Shown piece by piece: positions 1 to 6,824 of a stretch of 36,362 bases of DNA (within the stretch, counting starts at the first letter, position 1; every line of letters starts with the position of its first letter). The DNA is from an uncultured bacterium. GTDB lineage: Bacteria; Bacillota; Clostridia; Oscillospirales; Oscillospiraceae. The stretch covers positions 1-36,362 of the forward strand of contig CAMTMC010000026.1 in assembly GCA_947073515.1 (NCBI GenBank), written 5' to 3'. Both the position numbers and the translations under genes were made by a program. The notes under the pieces were generated by a model. That model had not been told where the DNA came from and ran no database searches. It saw only the letters and a program-made list of their open reading frames with translations.

Positions 1-3
1 CGA

Positions 4-35
4 CAACCGCATGACACCACAGCATCATGCGGTTG
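4..35. terminator. hairpin at window start, possible terminator
   Basis: Perfect 11-bp inverted repeat CAACCGCATGA / TCATGCGGTTG around a 10-base loop. No T-run follows on either side, so it could be the end of a gene outside the window or a regulatory hairpin upstream of the ferredoxin. Confidence 0.35.
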
Positions 36-136
36 CGCTCCCAATAGGCAAAACTTCTTTATGCGCATTGCCCATATGAATGATATTTATTCTTCCGGGC
101 ATACTTTCCTGTAAATCTCTAAAGGAGGTATCCCCC

Positions 137-322
137 ATGCAGGTCCATGTCAACGGCGAGTGCATCGGCTGCGGCATGTGCGCCGCCGCCTGCCCCCACG
201 AGTTTTTCATGACCGACGGCGGCACCGCCGCCGCCTTCTCCCCGGAGGTAGGCGACGATCTGGCCGACCAGGTCCAGGCTGCGGCCGACGGCTGCCCGGT
301 AAGCGCCATCGAGGTGCGGTGA
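137..322 (+). CDS. 4Fe-4S ferredoxin (single cluster)
   Basis: Small cytoplasmic electron carrier, 61 residues. The ATG at 137 is chosen because AAAGGAGGT lies at 121-129; an in-frame upstream ATG at 80 has no ribosome site. The N-terminal half has CIGCGMC followed by AAACP, and the C-terminal half keeps only one cysteine, in DGCPVSAIEV. This is the pattern of monocluster [4Fe-4S] ferredoxins (three cysteines of CxxCxxC plus the distal CP), not of 2x[4Fe-4S] clostridial ferredoxins; the additional Cys before the first Pro is common in this family. The middle is acidic (GDDLADQ), as expected for a redox partner protein. It stands alone, closed by a strong bidirectional terminator one base after its stop. 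Partner enzymes cannot be told from the neighbours. Confidence 0.93.
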   Translation: MQVHVNGECIGCGMCAAACPHEFFMTDGGTAAAFSPEVGDDLADQVQAAADGCPVSAIEVR

Positions 323-355
323 AAAAATCCCGTCAGCCCAGCTGACGGGATTTTT
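323..355. terminator. bidirectional terminator between ferredoxin and CorC gene
   Basis: Perfect 15-bp stem, 323-337 with 341-355, 3-base loop CCA. A5 on one side and T5 on the other let it end both the plus-strand ferredoxin and the minus-strand CBS gene that stops at 362. Confidence 0.9.
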
Positions 356-361
356 ATGCGC

Positions 362-1264
362 TTATTCCGCGCCCTGTTCCTCCTCGGGCTCCAGCCTTTC
401 CACCAGGGCCCACTCCACCCGGCGCTCACACAGCTCCTCCACCTGAATGCGCAGGCCCAGGGCCTCCACAAGGGGGCGGCTGCCGTCCTCCGGGATCACA
501 GACAGCTGGGAGAACACCAGTCCGCCCAGGGTGTCGTAGTCCCGCTCCTCATCCTCGGGGAGCTCAAAGTCCATGGCCTCCGCCAGCTCCTCCAGGTCCG
601 CCGAGCCGGACACCCGCCACCGGCCGTCGTCCAGCTTGATAATCTCCTGCTCCTCCTGGGGGTCGAACTCGTCATAGATGTTGCCCACCAGCTCCTCCAG
701 CAAGTCCTCCAGGGTCACCAGGCCGCTGGTTCCGCCGTACTCGTCCACCACCAGAGCCAGGTGGGTTTTTTTACCCTGCATGTCACGAAAGAGCACATCG
801 GCGGACACCGTCTCCGGCACAAAATAGGCCGGCCGGAGCAGCTGCTTCAGGGGCAGCGGTTCAGGCTGATGAAAGTTCAGTAAGTAGTCCCGGGTGGACA
901 GCACCCCCAGAATATCGTCGGCGTCCTCCCCATACACCGGGAAACGGGAAAGCCCCGACTGCCGGATGGCGTCCAGAATCTCCCCCTCCCCGGCATCGGC
1001 GGAGAGGGTAACCATGTCGGTGCGGTGAATCATCACGTCTTTGGCGGTGTTGTTGTCAAACTCCAGCACGTTTTCGATGAACTCTTTCTCATTGCTCTGA
1101 ATTGCTCCGGACTCCTCCCCCTCCTCCACCATGGCCATGATGTTGTCCTCTGACACCTGGCTCTTTCGGTGCAACAGGTTCAGGATGGGTCTCCAAAGCA
1201 GCTGAACAATATTGAGGCAAAGGCTGATGATAAAAAGTGCCAGCCATATATGGCCGTCCTCCAC
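362..1264 (-). CDS. CorC/HlyC-family CBS-domain protein, short membrane part
   Basis: 300 residues. Order: one hydrophobic helix (about residues 6-26), a short linker, a tandem CBS pair (about 75-195, with the typical DVMIHRTDM and GLSRFPVYG segments), and a C-terminal CorC_HlyC/transporter-associated domain (about 215-290, VSGSADLEEL, DTLGGLV). Family members are thought to take part in Mg2+/Co2+ efflux or ion homeostasis; the CBS pair usually senses adenosine nucleotides. Most Gram-positive relatives are near 430 residues and carry a CNNM/DUF21 domain of three or four helices before the CBS pair; here only a single helix is left, so this is the short, CorC-like form with a membrane anchor. 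The start is GTG, eight bases after AGGAGG. A promoter precedes it at 1310-1338. Confidence 0.85.
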   Translation of the reverse strand: MEDGHIWLALFIISLCLNIVQLLWRPILNLLHRKSQVSEDNIMAMVEEGEESGAIQSNEKEFIENVLEFDNNTAKDVMIHRTDMVTLSADAGEGEILDAIRQSGLSRFPVYGEDADDILGVLSTRDYLLNFHQPEPLPLKQLLRPAYFVPETVSADVLFRDMQGKKTHLALVVDEYGGTSGLVTLEDLLEELVGNIYDEFDPQEEQEIIKLDDGRWRVSGSADLEELAEAMDFELPEDEERDYDTLGGLVFSQLSVIPEDGSRPLVEALGLRIQVEELCERRVEWALVERLEPEEEQGAE

Positions 1265-1309
1265 GGAAATGACCTCCTTTTAAAGGTGAAACTTGATGGA
1301 TACGCCTGC

Positions 1310-1338
1310 ATCATAGCACAAACGCCCGGTCATTGCAA
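1310..1338 (-). promoter_or_regulatory. sigma-A-type promoter of the CorC gene
   Basis: On the minus strand TTGCAA (1333-1338), 17-base spacer, TATGAT (1310-1315), about 45 bases before the GTG start. Confidence 0.6.
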
Positions 1339-1370
1339 GGGGTGGCCAGCGTTTTCAGCGGAAAATCGAA

Positions 1371-1400
1371 TTGGGGGTGTAAATTTTTCCGAAATATGAT
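1371..1400 (+). promoter_or_regulatory. possible promoter of the ClC operon
   Basis: TTGGGG (1371-1376), 18-base spacer, TATGAT (1395-1400). The -35 box is weak. I looked for a fluoride riboswitch between here and the start and did not find a convincing one. Confidence 0.4.
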
Positions 1401-1436
1401 ATACTTGACCCATTCCGTAAAAGGAGGAGATGGAAC

Positions 1437-2696
1437 ATGCCCCATCTGTCTGGCCGGGCGCGTGCCAGTGTGGAAAACGCCGCGGCCTTCGTCAAATGGC
1501 TGCTGTATTCCTGTCTGATCGGGGTGGCGGTAGGCCTGGTGGCGGTGGCTTTCCACATCGGCATCGATCTGGCCTCTGAGCTGCGGGGGGAGCATCCCCA
1601 AATCATCTGGCTGCTGCCCATTGCCGGCCCGGCCATCATCCTGATGTACCGCTGGTGCGGAATGGAAAAGGACCGGGGCACCAATCTGGTGCTGGTCGCG
1701 GTGAGGGACGCGGAGCGTCTGAAGCTGCGCACCGCCCCTCTGATTTTTCTGTCCACCATCCTCACCCATCTAGCGGGGGGCTCCGCCGGCCGGGAGGGCG
1801 CCGCTCTCCAGCTTGGGGCGTCCCTGTCCGCCTACATAGGCCGCCTGCTGCGGCTGGACGAGAATGACGGCCGCATTGTGGTGATGTGCGGCATGGCCGC
1901 CGCCTTCTCCGCCCTTTTCGGCACCCCGCTCACCGCCGCCGTCTTCGCCATGGAGGTTGTCACGGTGGGCCGGATGTACTACGCCGCCATGGTGCCCTGC
2001 ATGGTGTCCTCCTACACCGCGGCGCTGGTGGCCCACGGCTTCAATCTCCACGCCATTCACGGCTATCCTGTCCATGACGCCCTGGATCTTAGCCTTCTCC
2101 CCATCCTACAGGTATCCGCTCTGGGCATAGGGTGCGCGGTGCTGTCCATTGTGTTCTGCGTCTCCATGCATGCCGCCCCCAGGCTCTACGCCAAATATCT
2201 TCCCAACCCCCTCGTCCGGGCGGCAGCGGGCGGAACCCTGGTGCTGCTGCTCACCCTGCTGACAGGGAGCCAGACCTACAACGGCGCCGGGGACTCGGTG
2301 ATCCGCCGTCTGCTGGCCGGGGACACCATTCCTGAGGCCTTCGCCCTGAAGATTCTCTTCACCGCGCTCACTCTTGGGGCCGGTTTCCGAGGAGGAGAAA
2401 TTGTCCCTGTGCTGTTCACTGGCTGCGCTTTCGGCGTCTGGGCCGGCCCCATGCTGGGGCTGCCCCACAGCTTTTCCGGGGCGCTGGGAATGGCTGCCGC
2501 CTTCTGTGGGGCCACCAACTGTCCCCTCAGCTCTATTTTCCTGGCCTTCGAGCTCTTTGGCGGAGACGGCCTGCCCCTGTATGCGCTGTGCTGCGGGGCG
2601 TCTTACATGCTGTCAGGCTATTACGGGCTGTACAGCGAGCAGAAGATTATTTATTCCAAATTCAAACCCCAGTGGATTGACAAAAAAACACATTAA
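1437..2696 (+). CDS. ClC-family anion transporter, fluoride-branch-like
   Basis: 419-residue integral membrane protein with about ten hydrophobic helices and no C-terminal CBS domains. The gating glutamate is present in GSAGREGAALQ (E120). The first selectivity segment, GSGIP in chloride transporters, reads GTNLV here (residues 81-85), and the internal-gate position after PLTAAVFAME is Val174 rather than Glu. As I recall the CLC-F group, fluoride/proton antiporters have GNNLI-like or Met-containing sequences at the first site, a GREG followed by a non-Pro residue, and a missing internal glutamate. All three fit, so export of fluoride from the cytoplasm is the best guess; a chloride/proton antiporter remains possible. 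AAGGAGGAG lies seven bases before the ATG. It is the first gene of an operon with the two genes downstream (gap 14 bases). Confidence 0.88.
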   Translation: MPHLSGRARASVENAAAFVKWLLYSCLIGVAVGLVAVAFHIGIDLASELRGEHPQIIWLLPIAGPAIILMYRWCGMEKDRGTNLVLVAVRDAERLKLRTAPLIFLSTILTHLAGGSAGREGAALQLGASLSAYIGRLLRLDENDGRIVVMCGMAAAFSALFGTPLTAAVFAMEVVTVGRMYYAAMVPCMVSSYTAALVAHGFNLHAIHGYPVHDALDLSLLPILQVSALGIGCAVLSIVFCVSMHAAPRLYAKYLPNPLVRAAAGGTLVLLLTLLTGSQTYNGAGDSVIRRLLAGDTIPEAFALKILFTALTLGAGFRGGEIVPVLFTGCAFGVWAGPMLGLPHSFSGALGMAAAFCGATNCPLSSIFLAFELFGGDGLPLYALCCGASYMLSGYYGLYSEQKIIYSKFKPQWIDKKTH

Positions 2697-2710
2697 AAGG
2701 AGTATACGGC

Positions 2711-3082
2711 ATGACAACTTTCTATCATTTCAACTTCAACGTCCTGGACTTAAACCGCAGCCTGTCCTTCTACCGTGAGGCCCTGAACCTCTCCCCCCTG
2801 CGGGAGAAGGAAGCGGAAGACGGTTCTTTCAAGCTGGTCTTTCTGGGAGACGAAGTGGGATCCCCCTTCCAGCTGGAGCTCACCTGGCTCCGAGACCGGA
2901 CAACAGCCTACAACCTGGGGGAGTGCGAATTCCACCTGGCTTTCCGCACCACCGAGTACAGCGCGCTGTATCAAAAGCACAAGGCGATGGGCTGTATCTG
3001 CTTTGAAAACCCGGACATGGGCATCTACTTCATCTCCGACCCGGATGGATACTGGATCGAGATCGTTCCGGAGAAGCGGTAA
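2711..3082 (+). CDS. VOC-superfamily protein, glyoxalase I-like
   Basis: 123 residues with the two beta-alpha-beta-beta-beta halves of the vicinal oxygen chelate fold. The order resembles lactoylglutathione lyase: His near the N-terminus (FYHFNFNVLDLNRSLSFY), a Glu in QLELTW, a His in CEFHLAF, and a Glu in GYWIEIVP, i.e. candidate ligands for one divalent metal. Glyoxalases convert the hemithioacetal of methylglyoxal to a lactoyl thioester; many VOC proteins of this size have other substrates, so the activity is not certain. AAAAGGAG precedes the ATG by eight bases. It lies between a ClC transporter and a membrane acyltransferase, and its stop codon TAA shares its last A with the ATG of the next gene, which suggests coupled translation. 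Confidence 0.85.
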   Translation: MTTFYHFNFNVLDLNRSLSFYREALNLSPLREKEAEDGSFKLVFLGDEVGSPFQLELTWLRDRTTAYNLGECEFHLAFRTTEYSALYQKHKAMGCICFENPDMGIYFISDPDGYWIEIVPEKR

Positions 3083-4131
3083 TGGCTAAGGGAGACCGCA
3101 ATCTTGGCTGGCCCGGCTTTTTCCGGGTATTCACCGTTCTGTGCGCCCTTATGCTCCTGCTGGCTCAGGAGGGCCAGGGACTTACCGCGGCCGGGTCAGG
3201 CGGCTGGCAGGTATTTTCTGTATATGAGGGGCTCACCTGCTGGGCGTTTCCCGCCCTGTTCATGCTGTGGGGCATGTCCGCCCTGGAGGAGGGCAGGCCC
3301 CTGGTCTCCGCCAGTCTTTTAGGCCTGGCCCTGCCCGCTTTCTGCCTGCTGGTAATCTGGGGGGCGGTGTACGCCGTTGTCTCCCATCTGCTGGGGGGCG
3401 GCGCGCTGAGCTTGAGCGGAGTGTGGACCGCCCTGGTGTCCGCCGCCCGCGGAAATACCTACTTCCATCTCTGGCCTCTCTATCCCCTTATTGGACTGTA
3501 TCTGGTCCACCCAGTGCTCCACCGGTTCACCTCCTCCGCCAGTCGGGGAGAAGTGCGCTACTTTCTGGCCCTGTGCTTTCTCTTCTCCTCCCTGCTCCCC
3601 CTGCTGTCCGTCTCCAGCGCCCCTCTTCACACCATCGCCGCCCAGCTGGAGCGGCTGGGGGTCCATCTGGTGCTGGGCTGGACGGGGTGCTACGTGGGGG
3701 GCTGGTATCTGCGGCACTACACCATCAGCCGCGCCGCGGAGTATCTGCTGTACATACTAGGTGTTCTTGGCCTTGTGCTCACCGTAATGTCCCCCACGTT
3801 CCCCGTCTACAGTCCAGCCCTTCTGCGGCAGTACACCGCCCCCAACGTGGTGCTCACGGCCGCCGCTTTCTGCGCCCTGTTCCGCTACGTGCTGGGCATC
3901 AGCGAGGAGCGCTCCCGCCGCCGGGCGGTCAATGAGATTGGCGCCTACGCCTTTGGCATCTACCTGTTCCATCAGCTGTGGGCTCTGGCGCTACGCTGGT
4001 TCGGGGTAACTGCGCTGTCCTTCTCCCCGGTGCTGTCGGTTCCCCTGTTCGCCCTGCTCTTCTTCCTTCTCTCCCTCCCCTTCGCCTGGCTGATCTGTCT
4101 CATCCCCGGCATAGGGCGCCGTCTGACATGA
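3082..4131 (+). CDS. acyltransferase-3-like integral membrane protein
   Basis: 349 residues, almost entirely hydrophobic, with about ten predicted membrane helices. The layout (N-terminal helix followed by a polar stretch, FHLWPLYPLIGLYLVHPVL in the middle, INEIGAYAFGIYLFHQ-type segment at about residues 280-300) is typical of the acyltransferase 3 / OafA family, which moves acetyl or other acyl groups onto extracytoplasmic sugars or lipids. The usual N-terminal His is not clearly present (the start reads LGWPGFFRVFTVLCALM), so a degenerate or non-catalytic member is possible. Start and preceding stop overlap by one base. Closed by a terminator at 4138-4165. Confidence 0.7.
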   Translation: MAKGDRNLGWPGFFRVFTVLCALMLLLAQEGQGLTAAGSGGWQVFSVYEGLTCWAFPALFMLWGMSALEEGRPLVSASLLGLALPAFCLLVIWGAVYAVVSHLLGGGALSLSGVWTALVSAARGNTYFHLWPLYPLIGLYLVHPVLHRFTSSASRGEVRYFLALCFLFSSLLPLLSVSSAPLHTIAAQLERLGVHLVLGWTGCYVGGWYLRHYTISRAAEYLLYILGVLGLVLTVMSPTFPVYSPALLRQYTAPNVVLTAAAFCALFRYVLGISEERSRRRAVNEIGAYAFGIYLFHQLWALALRWFGVTALSFSPVLSVPLFALLFFLLSLPFAWLICLIPGIGRRLT

Positions 4132-4137
4132 ATTTAA

Positions 4138-4165
4138 GGCCCGGAACCGCTGACGGTTCCGGGCC
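4138..4165. terminator. bidirectional hairpin between convergent genes
   Basis: Perfect 12-bp stem GGCCCGGAACCG / CGGTTCCGGGCC, loop CTGA. Separates the plus-strand operon from the minus-strand TSCPD gene; T-tracts are weak on both sides. Confidence 0.8.
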
Positions 4166-4175
4166 TTCTCATAAT

Positions 4176-4418
4176 TCACAGCGCCTCTTTCAGCGCCTGG
4201 GCCATCTGGTCGGGGCAGGAGGTGGGCTTCATGCCGCACCGGATACCCTCCATGCGCCGGATCGCCTCCTCCACCCTCATTCCCTTCAGCAGGGAGGACA
4301 GGCCCTGGAGGTTGCCGCTGCATCCCCCCTCCACCTGAACGTCCTGAATCACGCCCTCCTCCACCTGGATCTCAAAGCGCCGGGCACAGGTGCCCCGGGG
4401 AGTGTAGTCTATGGTCAT
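4176..4418 (-). CDS. TIGR03905-family TSCPD domain protein
   Basis: 80 residues. The whole protein matches the short TSCPD family of Clostridia: TIDYTPRGTCARRFEIQ at the N-terminus, a GGCSGNLQGLS centre, an IRCGMKPTSCPDQMAQAL C-terminus. Four conserved cysteines (GTC, GGCSG, IRCG, TSCPD) suggest a metal site. The TSCPD domain also occurs at the C-terminus of some B12-dependent ribonucleotide reductases, but the role of the free-standing form is unknown. It lies downstream of spo0A on the same strand with a gap of 123 bases, and a 0A-box core lies 35 bases before its ATG. The ribosome site (AAAGGCGG) is weak. Confidence 0.88.
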   Translation of the reverse strand: MTIDYTPRGTCARRFEIQVEEGVIQDVQVEGGCSGNLQGLSSLLKGMRVEEAIRRMEGIRCGMKPTSCPDQMAQALKEAL

Positions 4419-4452
4419 ATCGCAGCCGCCTTTCTCTCAAAATCGATCGACC

Positions 4453-4459
4453 TTCGACA
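4453..4459 (-). promoter_or_regulatory. 0A-box core upstream of TSCPD gene
   Basis: TGTCGAA on the minus strand, 35 bases before the TSCPD start. It matches the core of the Spo0A binding site. A 7-mer match can occur by chance, so this is a candidate only. Confidence 0.35.
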
Positions 4460-4541
4460 GATTGCGATTATCCTCGCCATCCCTCAAACGGTATAATGGG
4501 CATCATACCACATATTTCCGTCAATGGCAAGCACTCCATCC

Positions 4542-5306
4542 TCACAGGGCCTGCTTCCGCCTGGCCAGCTGGAGCCTGTCGGCGATCATGGCGATAAACT
4601 CACTGTTGGTGGGCTTTCCCTTGGCGTTGGACACGGTATAGCCAAAATACTTCTGCAGCGTCTCCAGATCACCCCGGTCCCAAGCCACCTCAATGGCGTG
4701 GCGGATGGCCCGCTCCACCCGGCTGGGCGTCGTGCCAAACCGCTTGGCTACCTCAGGATAGAGCACCTTGGTCACCGCGTTAATCACATCCATGTCATTC
4801 ACGGCGATGATAATGGCCTCCCGCAGATACTGGTACCCCTTGATGTGGGCGGGAACTCCCACCTCGTGGATAATGGCGGTCACCTGGCTCTCCAGGCTGG
4901 TTCCCCGGTCCACTTCCGGTTCGGTTCCGCCGGGGGTCATAACCTGCCGCAGCCGCTCTCCCACCGCGGTGATCCGGCAGGGCTTGGTCACAAAAAAGTC
5001 CGCCCCCTTGGCCGCCGCCGCGTCCACCACGCTGCCCTTGATATAGCCGGACAAAATCAGCACCTTGGGCCGCTCCGCCAGCTTAGACATAGCGTCCAGC
5101 ACATCCATTCCATCCATCCCACCGGTCAGCACCACGTCCATAATCACCGCGTCCGGACGGTCCCTCTGGACCATGCGCATCAGTTCGCTGCCATCTCCGG
5201 TCTCGCCCACGATCTGAAAGTCCGGTTCCTCCGACAGCGCCCGGATCAGGTTTTTCCTAAATTCCATCCCCGTATCGGCCACCACGATTCGTTTCGTGTT
5301 CTCCAT
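4542..5306 (-). CDS. spo0A: Spo0A, sporulation response regulator
   Basis: Master transcription factor for entry into sporulation, 254 residues (B. subtilis protein 267). Receiver domain, residues 1-120: phosphoacceptor D57 in AVIMD, S86 in LILSG, K108 in FVTKP. The acidic pair near the N-terminus, ADD in B. subtilis, is ADT here (D11, T12), so one Mg2+-coordinating acid is missing. C-terminal DNA-binding domain, about 145-250: the recognition region [18 protein letters not shown] is nearly the B. subtilis sequence, so the protein should bind the TGTCGAA box. ATG with AAAGGAAG upstream. In most spore formers spoIVB lies directly upstream of spo0A on the same strand; here both are present in that order but separated by about 1.5 kb holding an opposing gene. 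A sigma-A-like promoter lies at 5397-5425. Confidence 0.97.
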   Translation of the reverse strand: MENTKRIVVADTGMEFRKNLIRALSEEPDFQIVGETGDGSELMRMVQRDRPDAVIMDVVLTGGMDGMDVLDAMSKLAERPKVLILSGYIKGSVVDAAAAKGADFFVTKPCRITAVGERLRQVMTPGGTEPEVDRGTSLESQVTAIIHEVGVPAHIKGYQYLREAIIIAVNDMDVINAVTKVLYPEVAKRFGTTPSRVERAIRHAIEVAWDRGDLETLQKYFGYTVSNAKGKPTNSEFIAMIADRLQLARRKQAL

Positions 5307-5396
5307 TCGTTGATCTTCCTTTCTTCATAAAATCTGAGATGACCGGTAAAAGTTCCCGACTTGAGCATATACGGTGCATTTCGACCGGCCGCCTAC

Positions 5397-5425
5397 AATC
5401 TATCACATTACGGCAAAATATGCAA
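5397..5425 (-). promoter_or_regulatory. promoter of spo0A
   Basis: Minus strand TTGCAT (5420-5425), 17-base spacer, TAGATT (5397-5402). A 0A-like sequence (GGTCGAA, 5380-5386) lies just downstream, where bound Spo0A could act on its own promoter. I did not find a clear sigma-H promoter. Confidence 0.5.
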
Positions 5426-5633
5426 GTCATTTTTTCATGTTTTATAGGACTTTTTATCAGATTATTCGACCATTTTTCTACATATATACAACTTATCTCC
5501 AAAAATACGGGTTTAAATCGCCCGTCACTTCCTTATGCCCTGTCGAAAAAGCATATACATTGGCAGCGAACCACTTTCTAAATAAAAAACAAGTGGAGGT
5601 GATGTCAAAATACGATAAAATTCCCCAGATTTC
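5426..5633. other. AT-rich intergenic stretch between spo0A and the RelA/SpoT gene
   Basis: No supported gene. Holds a 0A-box core TGTCGAA on the plus strand at 5541-5547 and a one-off match on the minus strand at 5464-5470. AGTGGAGGT at 5592-5600 is followed after one base by ATG and an 11-codon ORF; the spacing is too short for a normal start. The base composition differs from the GC-rich flanks. Confidence 0.4.
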
Positions 5634-5662
5634 TTGATCGTTTCCACTTTTTCTGCTATAAT
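5634..5662 (+). promoter_or_regulatory. promoter of the RelA/SpoT-domain gene
   Basis: TTGATC (5634-5639), 17-base spacer, TATAAT (5657-5662). It fixes the start of the gene at 5706 because the longer ORF would begin inside the -35 box. Confidence 0.75.
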
Positions 5663-5705
5663 GTCAATATATAGAAAAATTTTTCACAGAAAGGTGGAAC
5701 ACTGT

Positions 5706-6761
5706 ATGGACCGCTTCCATATTGAAGCCTGGTATGACCAAAATGCTTCCCGGTATCAGGATCTGATCGACACCACGGCCACCCTGCTGACCACGCTCCT
5801 GCGGCGGAAGGATATCCCATATCACAGCGTCAGCGGACGACTGAAAGACAGGACCAGCTTTTTAGACAAATGGAACCGCAAGAAATACACCGCGCCGGAG
5901 CAGATCATGGATGTGGCGGGGCTTCGCATCATCACCCATACCACGGCGGAGGTTCAACGGGTGTGCGAGGTTATCAAGCAAGAATTTGCCGTCGATGCTC
6001 AAAACTCCGGGGATAAGTCCCAGGACATGGGCGTTGATAAGGTAGGTTACCTTTCGGTACACTACATTGTCACATTGAGCCCGGACCGTCTAAAGCTGCC
6101 TGAATATGAGCGGTTCAACAATATGTGCTTTGAAATTCAGGTGCGTTCTCTGCTTCAGCACGCCTGGGCGGAAATTGAACACGACCGCGGCTATAAATTT
6201 GCCGGCATACTTCCCACCGAAATTCAAAGAAAATTCTATCTGATCGCCGGCACGCTGGAGCTGATGGACCAGGAGTTCTGCGCCCTGTCCGGCGAAATTG
6301 ACAGCTACGCTCACATGGTAACCGAGCAGACGGAAAAAGGGGAACTGGATATCCCCATCGACTCCACATCGCTGCTCCAGTTCCTGGACAAATATTTTGA
6401 GTCCTGCGACCCGGAAGCCCTGTCCTACAATTACTCTATTAGAAACAACACTGTAATTGAGGAGTTATCGGATTTTGGAATCTTCACCTTAAAGGATCTG
6501 GACGCTTTATTGCGGCAAAAGCCCGCCAAAATATGGGCCTCCGAACCTGATCCCAACTACCTCGGAATCTTGCGTAACGCTATGATTCTGAAGGACGCAA
6601 AAAAATATTTTAGAGATGCCTGGAACGAGAATTGGGGTTGCCTTGAACGTTCCTCTCTGGACTTTTGGAAAAAACTGGGTGTAAATATAGATAAATTAAA
6701 TCAATACATATCAATAAAGGATAGTAGTGATTCTGATTATTTAGATATTGATAAGCTTTGA
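5706..6761 (+). CDS. RelA/SpoT-domain nucleotide pyrophosphokinase (synthetase only)
   Basis: 351 residues. Residues about 20-170 form a RelA_SpoT synthetase domain: GRLKDRTS (44-51), DVAGLRII (69-76), KVGYLSVHY (112-120, the Tyr that stacks on the acceptor base), EIQVRSLLQHAWAEIEHD (143-160). The catalytic residues of (p)ppGpp synthetases appear intact, while the HD hydrolase and the TGS/ACT domains of long Rel proteins are absent. Residues 170-351 are a helical region I do not recognise. Possible roles: a small alarmone synthetase of starvation, or a toxic synthetase of the ToxSAS/CapRel kind. No antitoxin-like gene is adjacent. ATG eight bases after AAAGGTGG, own consensus promoter, opposite strand to its neighbours, and visibly lower GC, especially at the 3' end (6601-6761). 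It is wedged between spoIVB and spo0A, which suggests insertion. Confidence 0.88.
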   Translation: MDRFHIEAWYDQNASRYQDLIDTTATLLTTLLRRKDIPYHSVSGRLKDRTSFLDKWNRKKYTAPEQIMDVAGLRIITHTTAEVQRVCEVIKQEFAVDAQNSGDKSQDMGVDKVGYLSVHYIVTLSPDRLKLPEYERFNNMCFEIQVRSLLQHAWAEIEHDRGYKFAGILPTEIQRKFYLIAGTLELMDQEFCALSGEIDSYAHMVTEQTEKGELDIPIDSTSLLQFLDKYFESCDPEALSYNYSIRNNTVIEELSDFGIFTLKDLDALLRQKPAKIWASEPDPNYLGILRNAMILKDAKKYFRDAWNENWGCLERSSLDFWKKLGVNIDKLNQYISIKDSSDSDYLDIDKL

Positions 6762-6780
6762 CACAACCAATCCCCTCATA

Positions 6781-6818
6781 CAAACCCGGAAGATGGCCAA
6801 TACCATCTCCCGGGTTTG
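6781..6818. terminator. hairpin between convergent RelA/SpoT gene and spoIVB
   Basis: CAAACCCGG plus AGATGG pair with CCATCT plus CCGGGTTTG, one internal mismatch, loop about six bases. There is no T-run, so termination strength is uncertain in both directions. Confidence 0.6.
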
Positions 6819-6824
6819 CCGGCT

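Noticed and set aside
1316-1436. Fluoride riboswitch before the ClC gene
   Set aside because: A GATGG sequence lies near 1294, but the pseudoknot pairs and the downstream terminator of the crcB motif are missing, and it overlaps the CorC promoter on the other strand.
5374-5637. Plus-strand ORFs in the spo0A upstream region
   Set aside because: AT-rich sequence without a correctly spaced ribosome site; the ORF ends inside the RelA/SpoT promoter.
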